Shown: piece after piece, positions 26,344-34,259 of the stretch
How positions within the stretch are numbered: position 1 is the first letter of the stretch
How the letters are laid out: each line of letters begins with the position of its first letter
Source: an uncultured Gammaproteobacteria bacterium
GTDB lineage: Bacteria > Pseudomonadota > Gammaproteobacteria > Enterobacterales > Succinivibrionaceae
Direction of reading: 5' to 3'
Length of the DNA stretch: 40,130 bases
Assembly (NCBI GenBank): GCA_900315395.1
Contig: OMZC01000014.1
Coordinates: 1-40,130 of the forward strand
Made by a program: the position numbers and the translations under genes
The notes under the pieces: model-generated
The model's database searches: none
Seen by the model: the letters and a program-made list of their open reading frames with translations, nothing else
What the model was told of the DNA's origin: nothing

Positions 26344-27261
26344 TTAAGCATACAGATGCTTTGAGAAGTATCTGTCGCCTCTGTCTGGCGCGATAAAGAC
26401 GATATTGCCCTTTACGTGATGCTCATAGATTAGCTTTAAAGCTGCACTAAAGGCTGCACCTGTAGATGATCCACCTAAGATACCCTCATGGCGAGCTAAA
26501 GCTCTGGCACCATCAAAAGCCTGAGTATCGTTAATCTTGATGACCTTATCAACTAATGACATATCCATGGTATCTGCAATAAAGTCATTGCCAATACCTT
26601 CAATGTCATAATCAGCATGCTCACCACCGCCCATAGTTGAACCTACAGGATCAGCTAGAATACCTTTAATGTTGCTGTTCTTTTCTTTTAAGAACTTCAC
26701 TACGCCTGAATAGGTACCACCAGAGCCAGCACCTGCTACTAAATAGTCAATTTTTCCATCAAGATCCTGATAAATCTCAGGGCCTGTAGTCTCGTAGTGA
26801 GCTTTTGGATTTGACATATTCTTAAACTGCTGCAGAGAAATTGAGTCTTTAATTTCTGAGAGTAACTCTTGAGCTTTAGTAGCAGCTCCTAACATACCGT
26901 CTTCACGTTTGGTATGGATAATGTCTGCTCCTAAGGCTTTCATCAGGATTTGTTTTTCCTCAGAGAACTTTTCAGGTACCACAAAAATTACATGAAAGCC
27001 CTGATTTAAGGCTGCAAAAGCTACACCTAAACCGGTGTTACCTGCTGTTGCCTCAACAATGGTAGAACCACGTTTTAGTCTGCCATCTTTAATGGCATCT
27101 TCAACCATATAAAGACCAGTTCTGTCTTTTACAGATCCTGATGGATTGTAGTACTCTAATTTTGCAAACAGGTTTACACCTTCTACCTGTTCAAAAGCAT
27201 AGTTAATCTTTACTAATGGAGTATGACCGATTAGGTCGCGCATGGAATTATAGTAATGCAT
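26344..27261 (-). CDS. mccA: Cystathionine beta-synthase-type PLP enzyme, MccA-like
   Basis: PLP-dependent beta-replacement enzyme of 305 residues, the cysteine synthase fold. K45 in NPSGSVKDR should hold PLP, and TAGNTG (72-77) binds the substrate carboxylate. GAGSGGTYSG binds the PLP phosphate. It matches the MccA (YrhA) type of Bacillus better than CysK, in FAKLEYYNPSGSVKDR, VPEKFSEEKQILMKALGA and EGIGNDFI. That type joins O-acetylserine and homocysteine to cystathionine. It starts two bases after mccB ends, so both steps of reverse transsulfuration are made together. The substrate is inferred by family and operon; simple cysteine synthase activity is also possible. Confidence 0.85.
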   Translation of the reverse strand: MHYYNSMRDLIGHTPLVKINYAFEQVEGVNLFAKLEYYNPSGSVKDRTGLYMVEDAIKDGRLKRGSTIVEATAGNTGLGVAFAALNQGFHVIFVVPEKFSEEKQILMKALGADIIHTKREDGMLGAATKAQELLSEIKDSISLQQFKNMSNPKAHYETTGPEIYQDLDGKIDYLVAGAGSGGTYSGVVKFLKEKNSNIKGILADPVGSTMGGGEHADYDIEGIGNDFIADTMDMSLVDKVIKINDTQAFDGARALARHEGILGGSSTGAAFSAALKLIYEHHVKGNIVFIAPDRGDRYFSKHLYA

Positions 27262-27263
27262 GA

Positions 27264-28421
27264 TTATTTCTCCGAAGCCTTGATTGCTACATCAAGATCA
27301 TTTTTAAGATCTTCAAAGTTTTCAATACCTACTGATAATCTGATGAGGTTATCGGTAATACCTACTTTTGCTCTTACCTCTGCTGGGATTGCAGCATGAG
27401 TCATGGTAGCAGGATGGCATACTAAGCTCTCAACACCACCTAAACTTTCAGCTAATGAAATCAGATTTAAAGATTTAAAGAACTTGTTTACATCATGATT
27501 TTCCTTTAGCTCAAAAGAAATCATGGCACCACCGTTACGAGCCTGCTTTTTGTTGATCTCATAACCTTTGTGATCTTCAAGACCTGGATAGTAAACCTTT
27601 GAAACTTCACTGTGTGACTTTAAGAATTTTGCTAGCTTTAGAGCATTATCTGTATGTCTGTCTAATCTTACAGATAAGGTCTTGATACCTCTTATGAGTA
27701 GGAATGAATCAAATGGTCCTAAAACAGCACCTACTGAGTTCTGTAAGAAAGCAATCTTTTTAGCAAGATCTTCAGAATTTACGACAACTAAACCTGCAAC
27801 CAAATCTGAGTGACCACCTAAATACTTAGTAGCTGAGTGAATAACAATATCCACACCAAACTTAATTGGTTGCTGTAAATATGGGCTCATGAAGGTGTTA
27901 TCGGCAATGGTAAGTAAATTGTATTTCTTACCTAATTTAGCAACTCCTTCAAGATCAGTAATATCAAGTAGTGGATTAGATGGAGTTTCAATATAAAGAG
28001 CTTTTACATCAGGGGTGATCTTGCTTTCAATTAAAGCTAAATCACTAGTATCAATACTCTCAAAGTTAATGTTAAAGTTCTTAAAAACTTTATCTAAAAC
28101 TCTGTAGGTACCGCCATATACATTTGATGAGATTAAGATCTTATCACCAGATTTAAAGAGGCTTAACACAGTAGATACCGCAGCCATACCTGAAGCAAAG
28201 GCAAAACCTGCAACACCAGCTTCTAACTCAGCAATTAAAGCTTCTAAAGCTGCACGAGTAGGATTACCAGTACGTGCATACTCCCACTTTGGATTTAAAC
28301 CGATACCTTCCTGTCTGAAAGTTGAGGTCTGATAAATTGGTACATTTACAGACTTGGTATAAGGATCAGTGCTGATACCACCGTGAATTACTGCTGAATC
28401 GATAAATTTGTAATCTGCCAT
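27264..28421 (-). CDS. mccB: Cystathionine gamma-lyase-type PLP enzyme, MccB-like
   Basis: Trans-sulfuration enzyme of the Cys/Met metabolism PLP family, 385 residues. K199 in HSATKYLGGHSD is the PLP lysine; YARTGNPTR (48-56) and ASGMAAVST (77-85) contact the cofactor. In the MccAB pathway it splits cystathionine to cysteine, 2-oxobutyrate and ammonia. A homocysteine- or cystathionine-synthesising role (MetB-like) cannot be excluded from sequence. Its place next to mccA favours cysteine formation from homocysteine. It sits between the methyltransferase gene (14 bases) and mccA (2 bases). Confidence 0.88.
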   Translation of the reverse strand: MADYKFIDSAVIHGGISTDPYTKSVNVPIYQTSTFRQEGIGLNPKWEYARTGNPTRAALEALIAELEAGVAGFAFASGMAAVSTVLSLFKSGDKILISSNVYGGTYRVLDKVFKNFNINFESIDTSDLALIESKITPDVKALYIETPSNPLLDITDLEGVAKLGKKYNLLTIADNTFMSPYLQQPIKFGVDIVIHSATKYLGGHSDLVAGLVVVNSEDLAKKIAFLQNSVGAVLGPFDSFLLIRGIKTLSVRLDRHTDNALKLAKFLKSHSEVSKVYYPGLEDHKGYEINKKQARNGGAMISFELKENHDVNKFFKSLNLISLAESLGGVESLVCHPATMTHAAIPAEVRAKVGITDNLIRLSVGIENFEDLKNDLDVAIKASEK

Positions 28422-28435
28422 AGTTAATACTTCCT

Positions 28436-29338
28436 CTATTTTTCTATTATTCCTTTGACTAAATGCACGTTTGCATAGGCTTGCATGCCATCATGTCGAT
28501 TTTGAAAATACTTTTGATTGATGTCCTCTGGTGTCAAATGCTCTAAAACTCTGCCTTTGTAGTTTTTAAAACACTTTTCAATTTCTCTAAATTTATAACC
28601 ATGAACCATCTTTTCACCTAAGAGCTCGGTCATTTGATGCAACAGGGTTACATCAGAGTTCTCATCAGAGGTAAAAGTAGTGTCATCAGGATAATCAAAA
28701 ACAATCACTGATTCATTTTGGGTAATAGATGACAAAGTCTCAATGGTCTTTGAGAACACCTCTAAACTTAAATAATAGGTAACACCTAAGATTGAAAAAA
28801 AAGTCCTTTTATTAGGATCAAAGCTTGAGTTTGACAGTACCTCTTCAATGCTTTGTGTATTAAAATCAATTGGCACAAAATGCACATTCTTAGGCACTAC
28901 CCATTCAAGCGATTTAATCTTTTCTTTCTTGTAATAGCCTGTATCAGGATGATCTAATTCATAGATCTCAATATTCAAATTGGTATTTCTAAAAGCAAAG
29001 GTATCAAGACCTGCACCTAAGAGCACATACTGTACAGGACCTTCCTTTGCATACGCATTAAGGCTGTCTTCAGTGTATCTGATGCGTGATAAAGGTATAG
29101 GACTTAAGAACTTGTTTACCGTGTCATCGATTAGAGCGCGGTTGAATACATAGTTCTCGTCATACTTTTCTACATCAAAATTATGCTCAATTAACTGACC
29201 TACTTTTAAATACTCATGCTGACTTAATAAGTCATAAGCTAGTGAGTCATCAAAAATCTTTTCATGTGAATAGATTGAATGATAGGCTCTTACAAATGAG
29301 CAAATCTTTGCAGTAATTGATTCGTGTTTATCTATCAT
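28436..29338 (-). CDS. SAM-dependent methyltransferase, LCM/PPM-like family
   Basis: A 300-residue class I methyltransferase of the leucine carboxyl methyltransferase-like group. The SAM-binding motif is YVLLGAGLDTFAFR around residues 104-117, followed by an acidic residue in YELDHPDT near 130. LGVTYYLS near 185 is also typical of the group. The acceptor is unknown. Its position inside a cysteine/methionine operon parallels yrrT in the Bacillus mccAB operon, where a methyltransferase is tied to recycling of SAM-derived homocysteine; the parallel is one of position, and common descent with YrrT is not claimed. Confidence 0.82.
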   Translation of the reverse strand: MIDKHESITAKICSFVRAYHSIYSHEKIFDDSLAYDLLSQHEYLKVGQLIEHNFDVEKYDENYVFNRALIDDTVNKFLSPIPLSRIRYTEDSLNAYAKEGPVQYVLLGAGLDTFAFRNTNLNIEIYELDHPDTGYYKKEKIKSLEWVVPKNVHFVPIDFNTQSIEEVLSNSSFDPNKRTFFSILGVTYYLSLEVFSKTIETLSSITQNESVIVFDYPDDTTFTSDENSDVTLLHQMTELLGEKMVHGYKFREIEKCFKNYKGRVLEHLTPEDINQKYFQNRHDGMQAYANVHLVKGIIEK

Positions 29339-29354
29339 TTTTAGTACTCTTGCT

Positions 29355-30284
29355 TTACTTTAGAAAAACCGGAGTTGATAGATAACGCTCACCGGTATCA
29401 GGGAGCACCACGACAATGTTTTTATCAAAAAACTCTACTCTTTTAGCAATATTAGTTGCTGCAAATACAGCAGCTCCTGAGGAGGCACCAGCTAGTACTC
29501 CGTCAAACTTTGCTAGATCCTGAGCAGTCTTAAAAGCATCTGTATCATCAACATCTATGATTTCATCGATGAGCTTTACATCCAAATTGTTAGAGATAAA
29601 CTCTGAACCTATGCCCTGAATTTTATGGGCTCCTGTATATCCTTTTGATAAGAAAGGAGAGCGCGCAGGCTCTACAGCTATTATCTTTAAATCAGGATTT
29701 TTCTCTTTTAGGTATTTGCCTGTACCTGAGATAGTGCCTCCGGTACCAACGCCTGCAACTAAAACATCTACCTTACCTTCAGTGTCCTCAAAAATTTCAG
29801 GACCTGTAGTTAAGTAATGAATGTTCTTATTCTCCTGATTGTCAAACTGTGATGGAATAAAAGAGTTCTCATTGGACAAATGTAATTCCTGAGCTCTTTT
29901 AATCGCACCTTTCATACCTAAAGAGCCTTGTGTAAGTTCTAGAGTTACACCATAAGCTCGCAACAGATTACGTCTTTCTAGTGACATACTGTCTGGCATT
30001 ACAATCACAAGTTTTAAGCCATAGGAAGCTGCAACTAATGCTAAACCAATACCTGTATTGCCTGAGGTAGGTTCGATTATCAAGGTATCTTTATTTACCT
30101 TGTTCTGTGCAATAGCTGCCTTTAGCATGGCTAAAGCGATTCTGTCTTTTACAGATCCGCCTGGATTAAAAGACTCTAACTTAGCAGTAATTGGATTATT
30201 TAATCCTATAGCTTTTGAATACCCTTTTAATCTTAGTAATGGTGTTCTGCCAATCATGTCTGTAATGCTGTCGTAAATTTTCAC
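29355..30284 (-). CDS. cysK: Cysteine synthase A (O-acetylserine sulfhydrylase)
   Basis: First gene of the sulfur operon. PLP enzyme that makes cysteine from O-acetylserine and sulfide, 309 residues. K46 in NPGGSVKDR is the PLP lysine, PTSGNTGIG (72-80) binds the substrate, and GVGTGGTISGTG binds the phosphate. AVEPARSPFLS and KIQGIGSEFI match CysK from both Gram-positives and proteobacteria. AAGGAAAG lies about seven bases ahead of the start. A candidate promoter overlaps a 22-bp palindrome 160-195 bases upstream. In Firmicutes CysK also binds CymR to sense cysteine; whether that applies here is open. Confidence 0.93.
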   Translation of the reverse strand: MKIYDSITDMIGRTPLLRLKGYSKAIGLNNPITAKLESFNPGGSVKDRIALAMLKAAIAQNKVNKDTLIIEPTSGNTGIGLALVAASYGLKLVIVMPDSMSLERRNLLRAYGVTLELTQGSLGMKGAIKRAQELHLSNENSFIPSQFDNQENKNIHYLTTGPEIFEDTEGKVDVLVAGVGTGGTISGTGKYLKEKNPDLKIIAVEPARSPFLSKGYTGAHKIQGIGSEFISNNLDVKLIDEIIDVDDTDAFKTAQDLAKFDGVLAGASSGAAVFAATNIAKRVEFFDKNIVVVLPDTGERYLSTPVFLK

Positions 30285-30443
30285 TTTTATCTTTCCTTTG
30301 GTTGTGAAATTAAGTTGGTCTTAAAAAGACCTATTCAAAGCTCCATTCCAAGAGAGCAAATTGAAAACTATCTACAACAGTACAAAAGAAGATTAAACAT
30401 AAGCACCTTTTACCACTACATTGGCTAGTTACATTTCATTGTT

Positions 30444-30480
30444 TACATAACCTATATGTTATGTAGGTATTAAAACTCAA
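30444..30480 (-). promoter_or_regulatory. cysK promoter with overlapping palindromic operator
   Basis: TACATAAC-N6-GTTATGTA is a perfect 8-bp inverted repeat at 30444-30465. On the minus strand TTGAGT (30480-30475) and TATAGG (30456-30451) are 18 bases apart, which puts the -10 box in the centre of the palindrome. This is the layout of a repressor site. The nearby Rrf2 protein is the obvious candidate. Confidence 0.5.
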
Positions 30481-30684
30481 AATAATTAACTATACAAGCA
30501 GTTTTTTAAAATATTTGATTTTTTATATATTTTTCAAAAAGATATTTTTGTTAAATTCAGGATTAATAAATAGCATTGCGCTATTTTGGAGAGAGTTTTA
30601 ATAAAATTAGATAATTCTAAGATCACTAAACCATTCTTAAGTTTGATTAAGCTTAACTAGAACTATTATTGTGCACTTTAAGAA

Positions 30685-30714
30685 TTTTCAAAAAAATTAA
30701 CTTTTGTAAAGTTA
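30685..30714 (-). terminator. Candidate attenuator hairpin upstream of cysK
   Basis: On the minus strand TAACTTT-ACA-AAAGTTA is followed by a run of seven T. The stem is 7 bp and AT-rich, so it is weak. It lies between the possible leader peptide and cysK. Confidence 0.35.
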
Positions 30715-30892
30715 TCTTTAAAAGAGTAAACACACCTTTAATTACCTTTCATAATCTTATGCAGAGCGCTTTTTTAAGCCATTGTTATTTTATTAAACAA
30801 GTAAAATTTAAGCTTCAAGTTCAATGAAATATACAAAAAAACCTCTAATAACATTCTGAATTATCGTTATTTTTTAACCTTATGCACCATTT

Positions 30893-30946
30893 TTAACATC
30901 TTGTATATGCGCATGATCCAATATTTACCAGCATAAGTTTGCACAT
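30893..30946 (-). CDS. Possible Cys-rich leader peptide upstream of the sulfur operon
   Basis: An 18-codon frame encodes MCKLMLVNIGSCAYTRC, with Cys at positions 2, 12 and 17. AAGGAG lies exactly six bases before its ATG, among the best ribosome binding sites in the window. It is on the strand of the cysteine operon, about 610 bases ahead of cysK. Three Cys in 17 residues is far above expectation and would suit cysteine-sensing attenuation. Against it, TATAAG overlaps the ribosome binding site and could instead be a -10 box, and the distance to cysK is long. Confidence 0.3.
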   Translation of the reverse strand: MCKLMLVNIGSCAYTRC

Positions 30947-31013
30947 ATTTTTCTCCTTATAGTAGTGAAAAAGTTTTTTACAAACGTTTAGTCATAACGT
31001 TCTATCAAACAAC

Positions 31014-31061
31014 ATTTTTCAGAAATAAATATTTTTCAGAAATAAATATTCAGACATAAAT
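31014..31061 (+). repeat. 17-bp tandem repeat ahead of the potA2 operon
   Basis: ATTTTTCAGAAATAAAT occurs twice head to tail (31014-31030 and 31031-31047), followed by a shortened copy, ATTCAGACATAAAT (31048-31061). It ends 27 bases before the potA2 start and could be a leader element or a row of regulator sites. Confidence 0.75.
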
Positions 31062-31088
31062 AGTCAGAAAGGATCACGGAGAAATAAT

Positions 31089-32201
31089 ATGGAGACTGAA
31101 CAAAAAGGCATTGGTCAGGAGCTGTCTGTTGTAAACGTATCTAAGTATTACGGCACCTTCAGAGCTTTGACCGATATTAACCTTGTCTGTAAGCCAGGTG
31201 AATTTGTCTCAATTCTAGGTTCATCAGGATCTGGTAAGACTACCTTATTAAAGGTTATCGCAGGTTTCGAGCGTTGCTCCGATGGTAAGATCTTTATTAA
31301 CGGTAAAGATGTTGCCACCGTACCTTGTTTTAAGCGTAACATCGGCATGCTCTTCCAGAACTACGCACTATTCCCTCATTTAACCGTTGCTCAGAACATC
31401 GCATATCCATTAAAGCTCCGTAAGTTAAAGAAAGATGAGATTGATAAGAAAGTAAAGCACATGATTGAACTTATCAAGCTTACAGGACTTGAAGACAGAT
31501 ATCCTCGTCAGCTTTCAGGTGGTCAGCAACAACGTGTCGCCTTAGCTCGCGCTATTATCTACAACCCACCATTACTGTTGTTAGATGAGCCTTTAGGTGC
31601 GTTAGATAAAAACTTAAGACATGACATGCAGTTTGAGATCAAAAGAATTACTCATAAGCTTGGCATGACAACTATCTCTGTTACACATGATCAGGAAGAA
31701 GCTTTCTCAATGTCTGACAAGATCTGCATTGTTTCAGGCGGTCAGATACAGCAGTTTGATACTCCTGAAAATATCTATGAAAAGCCTGCTAACCGCTTTG
31801 TAGCAGAGTTTATGGGTACTACTAACATTATTCCTATGAACGATGTTACCTATGAGGCAAACGGAGACAAGACCACTGTTACTGGTACTTCTCCTTTAAC
31901 TGAAGGTAAATGCGTTTTAAGTACTGATTCTAAGACTGTTAAAGCAACTGATAAAAATCCATTCTTTGCCTTACGTCCTGAGGATATCCACTTAAAGACC
32001 GAGTCAAACGCTCATGAGAACACCTTTAAGGCTAAGTTAGTAGAGAGCATCTATTTAGGTCAGTATGTAAAAGCTAAAGCTCAAGTAGGCAACATGTCTT
32101 TGAACGTAACCCTCGATGTTCGTGAATTTAGAAATTTAAATCCTGATATGTCTTGTGAATTCTCATTCTCACCAGAACACACAGCAATTATCTATAACTA
32201 G
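31089..32201 (+). CDS. potA: PotA-like ABC transporter ATPase of the codA-creatininase operon
   Basis: ATPase of a second polyamine-type importer, 370 residues. Walker A is GSSGSGKTT near residues 44-52. The signature LSGGQQQRVALARAI, Walker B LLLLDEPLGALD and switch THDQEEA follow, with a TOBE-like C-terminus (LRPEDIHL). It is the first gene of a tightly packed plus-strand operon through 37637. The ribosome binding site GGAG is about eight bases ahead. It is clearly a separate paralogue of the gene at 6183. The operon partners argue for a substrate other than polyamines. Confidence 0.92.
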   Translation: METEQKGIGQELSVVNVSKYYGTFRALTDINLVCKPGEFVSILGSSGSGKTTLLKVIAGFERCSDGKIFINGKDVATVPCFKRNIGMLFQNYALFPHLTVAQNIAYPLKLRKLKKDEIDKKVKHMIELIKLTGLEDRYPRQLSGGQQQRVALARAIIYNPPLLLLDEPLGALDKNLRHDMQFEIKRITHKLGMTTISVTHDQEEAFSMSDKICIVSGGQIQQFDTPENIYEKPANRFVAEFMGTTNIIPMNDVTYEANGDKTTVTGTSPLTEGKCVLSTDSKTVKATDKNPFFALRPEDIHLKTESNAHENTFKAKLVESIYLGQYVKAKAQVGNMSLNVTLDVREFRNLNPDMSCEFSFSPEHTAIIYN

Positions 32202-32211
32202 GAGTTTCATT

Positions 32212-33282
32212 ATGAAAAGCAAATTTGTTAAAACTTTACTCGTTTCATCTTTAGTTGCAGCTATAGCTACAGGTTGCGGTGATGAAAAAGACAATAATAA
32301 AGCTACAGACACTCAGGCAAAAGATGCTGGCTCTTTAGTCTTTGTTGACTGGGGTGGAACTAATACAGATGCCCGTATTGAAAAGAACATCAAACCATTT
32401 GAAGAAAAGACTGGCATTAAGGTTACTGTGGTTACCCCATCAGATTATGCCAAGTTAATTGCCATGGTTGAAAACGGCACCACCGAGTGGGACGTTATGA
32501 ACTGTGATGCTTACTGGGGTGTTTATGCAGGTAAGAAAGGCTATTTAGAGCCAATCGATTACAAGACAGTAACTGAAAAGTTAGATAAGGCTGTAGAGCT
32601 TGAGCACGTTGTAGGTGCTGAGGTGTATGACTCAGTTATCTCTTATAACACTGATAAATATACAGCTGACACTGCTCCTAAATCATGGGCTGACTTTTAT
32701 GATTTACAGAAGTTCCCAGGTAAAAGAGCTGTCTGGCAGTACCCTGTAACAGTTTTAGAATCAGCACTGTTAGCAGATGGTGTACCAATGGATAAACTCT
32801 ACCCACTAGATCTTGATAGAGCATTTGCAAAACTTGATACTATTAAAGATTCAATTGTGTGGTGGACTAAAGGCGCACAGCCAGCTCAGATGCTGTCAAC
32901 CGGCGAAGCCGATATCGCGCTTGCTTGGTCTGGTCGTATCATGAACGCAAAAGACGAGGGTTCTCCTTTAGGTCTTACCTACAACGAAGGTATGCGTATT
33001 GCAGCAGGCTGGGTAGTTCCAAAGGGAGCTCCTAACAAAGAAAACGCTATGAAGTTTATCAACTTCATTTCATCAGCTGAGCAACAGGCTGCTTTCTCCT
33101 CACAAATTCCTTACGGTTCAACCAATCCTGAAGCTGTAAAGCTGTTAAGTGCTGAACAGATTGAACGTATCGGTCAGACTCCAGAGCAGGTAGCTCACGA
33201 ATTCTATATCGATAACGACTATTGGGCAGATCACTTAACTGAAGTGGTTGAGCGTTTCAATGCTTGGTTATTAAAGAAATAA
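32212..33282 (+). CDS. Periplasmic substrate-binding lipoprotein, PotD-like, non-polyamine pocket
   Basis: Binding protein that captures the substrate outside the inner membrane, 356 residues. ATG 32212 was chosen because GGAG lies seven bases upstream. It gives a textbook lipoprotein signal: MKSKFVKTLLVSSLVAAIAT followed by Gly-Cys, with the lipidated Cys at residue 22. The rest is the PotD/family 1-like bilobal fold (LVFVDWGG, SWADFYDL, INFISS). In PotD, W255 and D257 (FWMD) hold the polyamine. Here the aligned stretch reads RIAA, so these contacts are gone. Substrate preference therefore probably differs; the operon suggests creatinine, cytosine or a similar base. It directly follows the ATPase gene. 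Confidence 0.85.
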   Translation: MKSKFVKTLLVSSLVAAIATGCGDEKDNNKATDTQAKDAGSLVFVDWGGTNTDARIEKNIKPFEEKTGIKVTVVTPSDYAKLIAMVENGTTEWDVMNCDAYWGVYAGKKGYLEPIDYKTVTEKLDKAVELEHVVGAEVYDSVISYNTDKYTADTAPKSWADFYDLQKFPGKRAVWQYPVTVLESALLADGVPMDKLYPLDLDRAFAKLDTIKDSIVWWTKGAQPAQMLSTGEADIALAWSGRIMNAKDEGSPLGLTYNEGMRIAAGWVVPKGAPNKENAMKFINFISSAEQQAAFSSQIPYGSTNPEAVKLLSAEQIERIGQTPEQVAHEFYIDNDYWADHLTEVVERFNAWLLKK

Positions 33283-33353
33283 GCACATAGAGCTTCTGCA
33301 TCAACTTTAGTTAATTGATTCACACAAACATATACACAAACAAAGCATTCAAA

Positions 33354-33374
33354 AAGAGGGGGCTTCCCCCTCTT
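33354..33374 (+). promoter_or_regulatory. Intra-operon GC-rich hairpin after the binding-protein gene
   Basis: AAGAGGGGG and CCCCCTCTT form a perfect 9-bp stem around CTT, with no T run after it. It lies between the binding-protein and permease genes. Such hairpins often protect the upstream mRNA so the binding protein is made in excess. Confidence 0.65.
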
Positions 33375-33388
33375 GTAAGGATTTTAAT

Positions 33389-34246
33389 ATGACTGCCAAA
33401 ACTCAATTTAAGTTCAGCTCATATGAAAGTGCCAAGTGGCTGTTGCTTGCCATTCCTCTTTTATATGTAGTCCTGACCATGGGATATCCTTTAGTGGATA
33501 TCATTTTAAAGAGCTTTAGAGGCAAAGATGGTTTTACCTTTGATTTCTATCTAAAAGCTTTTACTGATCCTCTGTATATCTCAGTTTTAATCAGCACTGT
33601 AAAGATTGCGCTTATCGTAACTTTAGTTTGCCTAGTATTAGCTTATCCTATGGCATATCTGAGTGTTAGTGCTAAAAGCCGTAAGGTAAGAACTTTAATT
33701 ACAGCAGGTGTACTTATTCCTTACTGGGTAAGTATGTTAGTTAGAATTTTCGCTTGGCAGATTATTTTACAAAACAACGGTATCGTTAATCAGGCTCTGA
33801 TGTTCATAGGTTTTGTAAAGGAACCGGCTAAACTTTTGTACACAGATCTTGCTGTTACCATTTCTCTTGTACACATTCTGATCCCTTTCATGTTCTTGAG
33901 CTTACAAAACTCTATGAAGCAAATTGATCCTAACTTACTGTTAGCTTCAAACATCATGGGTGGTACCAAGTTCTATGGCTTTATCCATGTGTTCTTACCT
34001 CTATCAAAAGCTGGTATGTTATCAGGCTCAATCATGGTTTTCGTGTTATCCCTAGGCTTCTATATTGCTCCAGCACTATTAGGTGGTCCCGACAACATGA
34101 TGTTATCTAACTTGATTGAAATCAGTATGAATAACTTCAACTGGGGTCTTGCTTCTGCTCTGTCAGTAGAACTGTTGGTATTAGTTTATCTAATCATTGC
34201 AGTTGCCTTTAAATTCACCGGAAACATCTTTATTAAAGATATCTAG
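33389..34246 (+). CDS. potB: PotB-like ABC transporter permease
   Basis: Inner-membrane permease of 285 residues with six helices, of the PotB type. The coupling loop reads LLASNIMGGTKFYGFIHVFLP, where the usual EAA is replaced by LAS (residues about 187-189), a mild departure from consensus. The start is ATG 33389 with AAGG about eight bases upstream, 106 bases after the binding-protein gene across the hairpin at 33354. Pairs with the permease at 34260. Confidence 0.9.
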   Translation: MTAKTQFKFSSYESAKWLLLAIPLLYVVLTMGYPLVDIILKSFRGKDGFTFDFYLKAFTDPLYISVLISTVKIALIVTLVCLVLAYPMAYLSVSAKSRKVRTLITAGVLIPYWVSMLVRIFAWQIILQNNGIVNQALMFIGFVKEPAKLLYTDLAVTISLVHILIPFMFLSLQNSMKQIDPNLLLASNIMGGTKFYGFIHVFLPLSKAGMLSGSIMVFVLSLGFYIAPALLGGPDNMMLSNLIEISMNNFNWGLASALSVELLVLVYLIIAVAFKFTGNIFIKDI

Positions 34247-34259
34247 TCAGGAGTAAATC

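Larger units (their letters stand above)
30285..31088. other. 804-base gap between divergent operons, regulatory
   Basis: No ordinary gene is seen. From left to right it holds the cysK promoter and palindrome (30444-30480), a hairpin with a T run on the minus strand (30685-30714), a possible 17-codon Cys-rich leader peptide (30893-30946, minus), an AACGTT-N7-AACGTT pair near 30984-31002, and a 17-bp tandem repeat (31014-31061) ahead of potA2. The remainder is very AT-rich. Confidence 0.6.
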
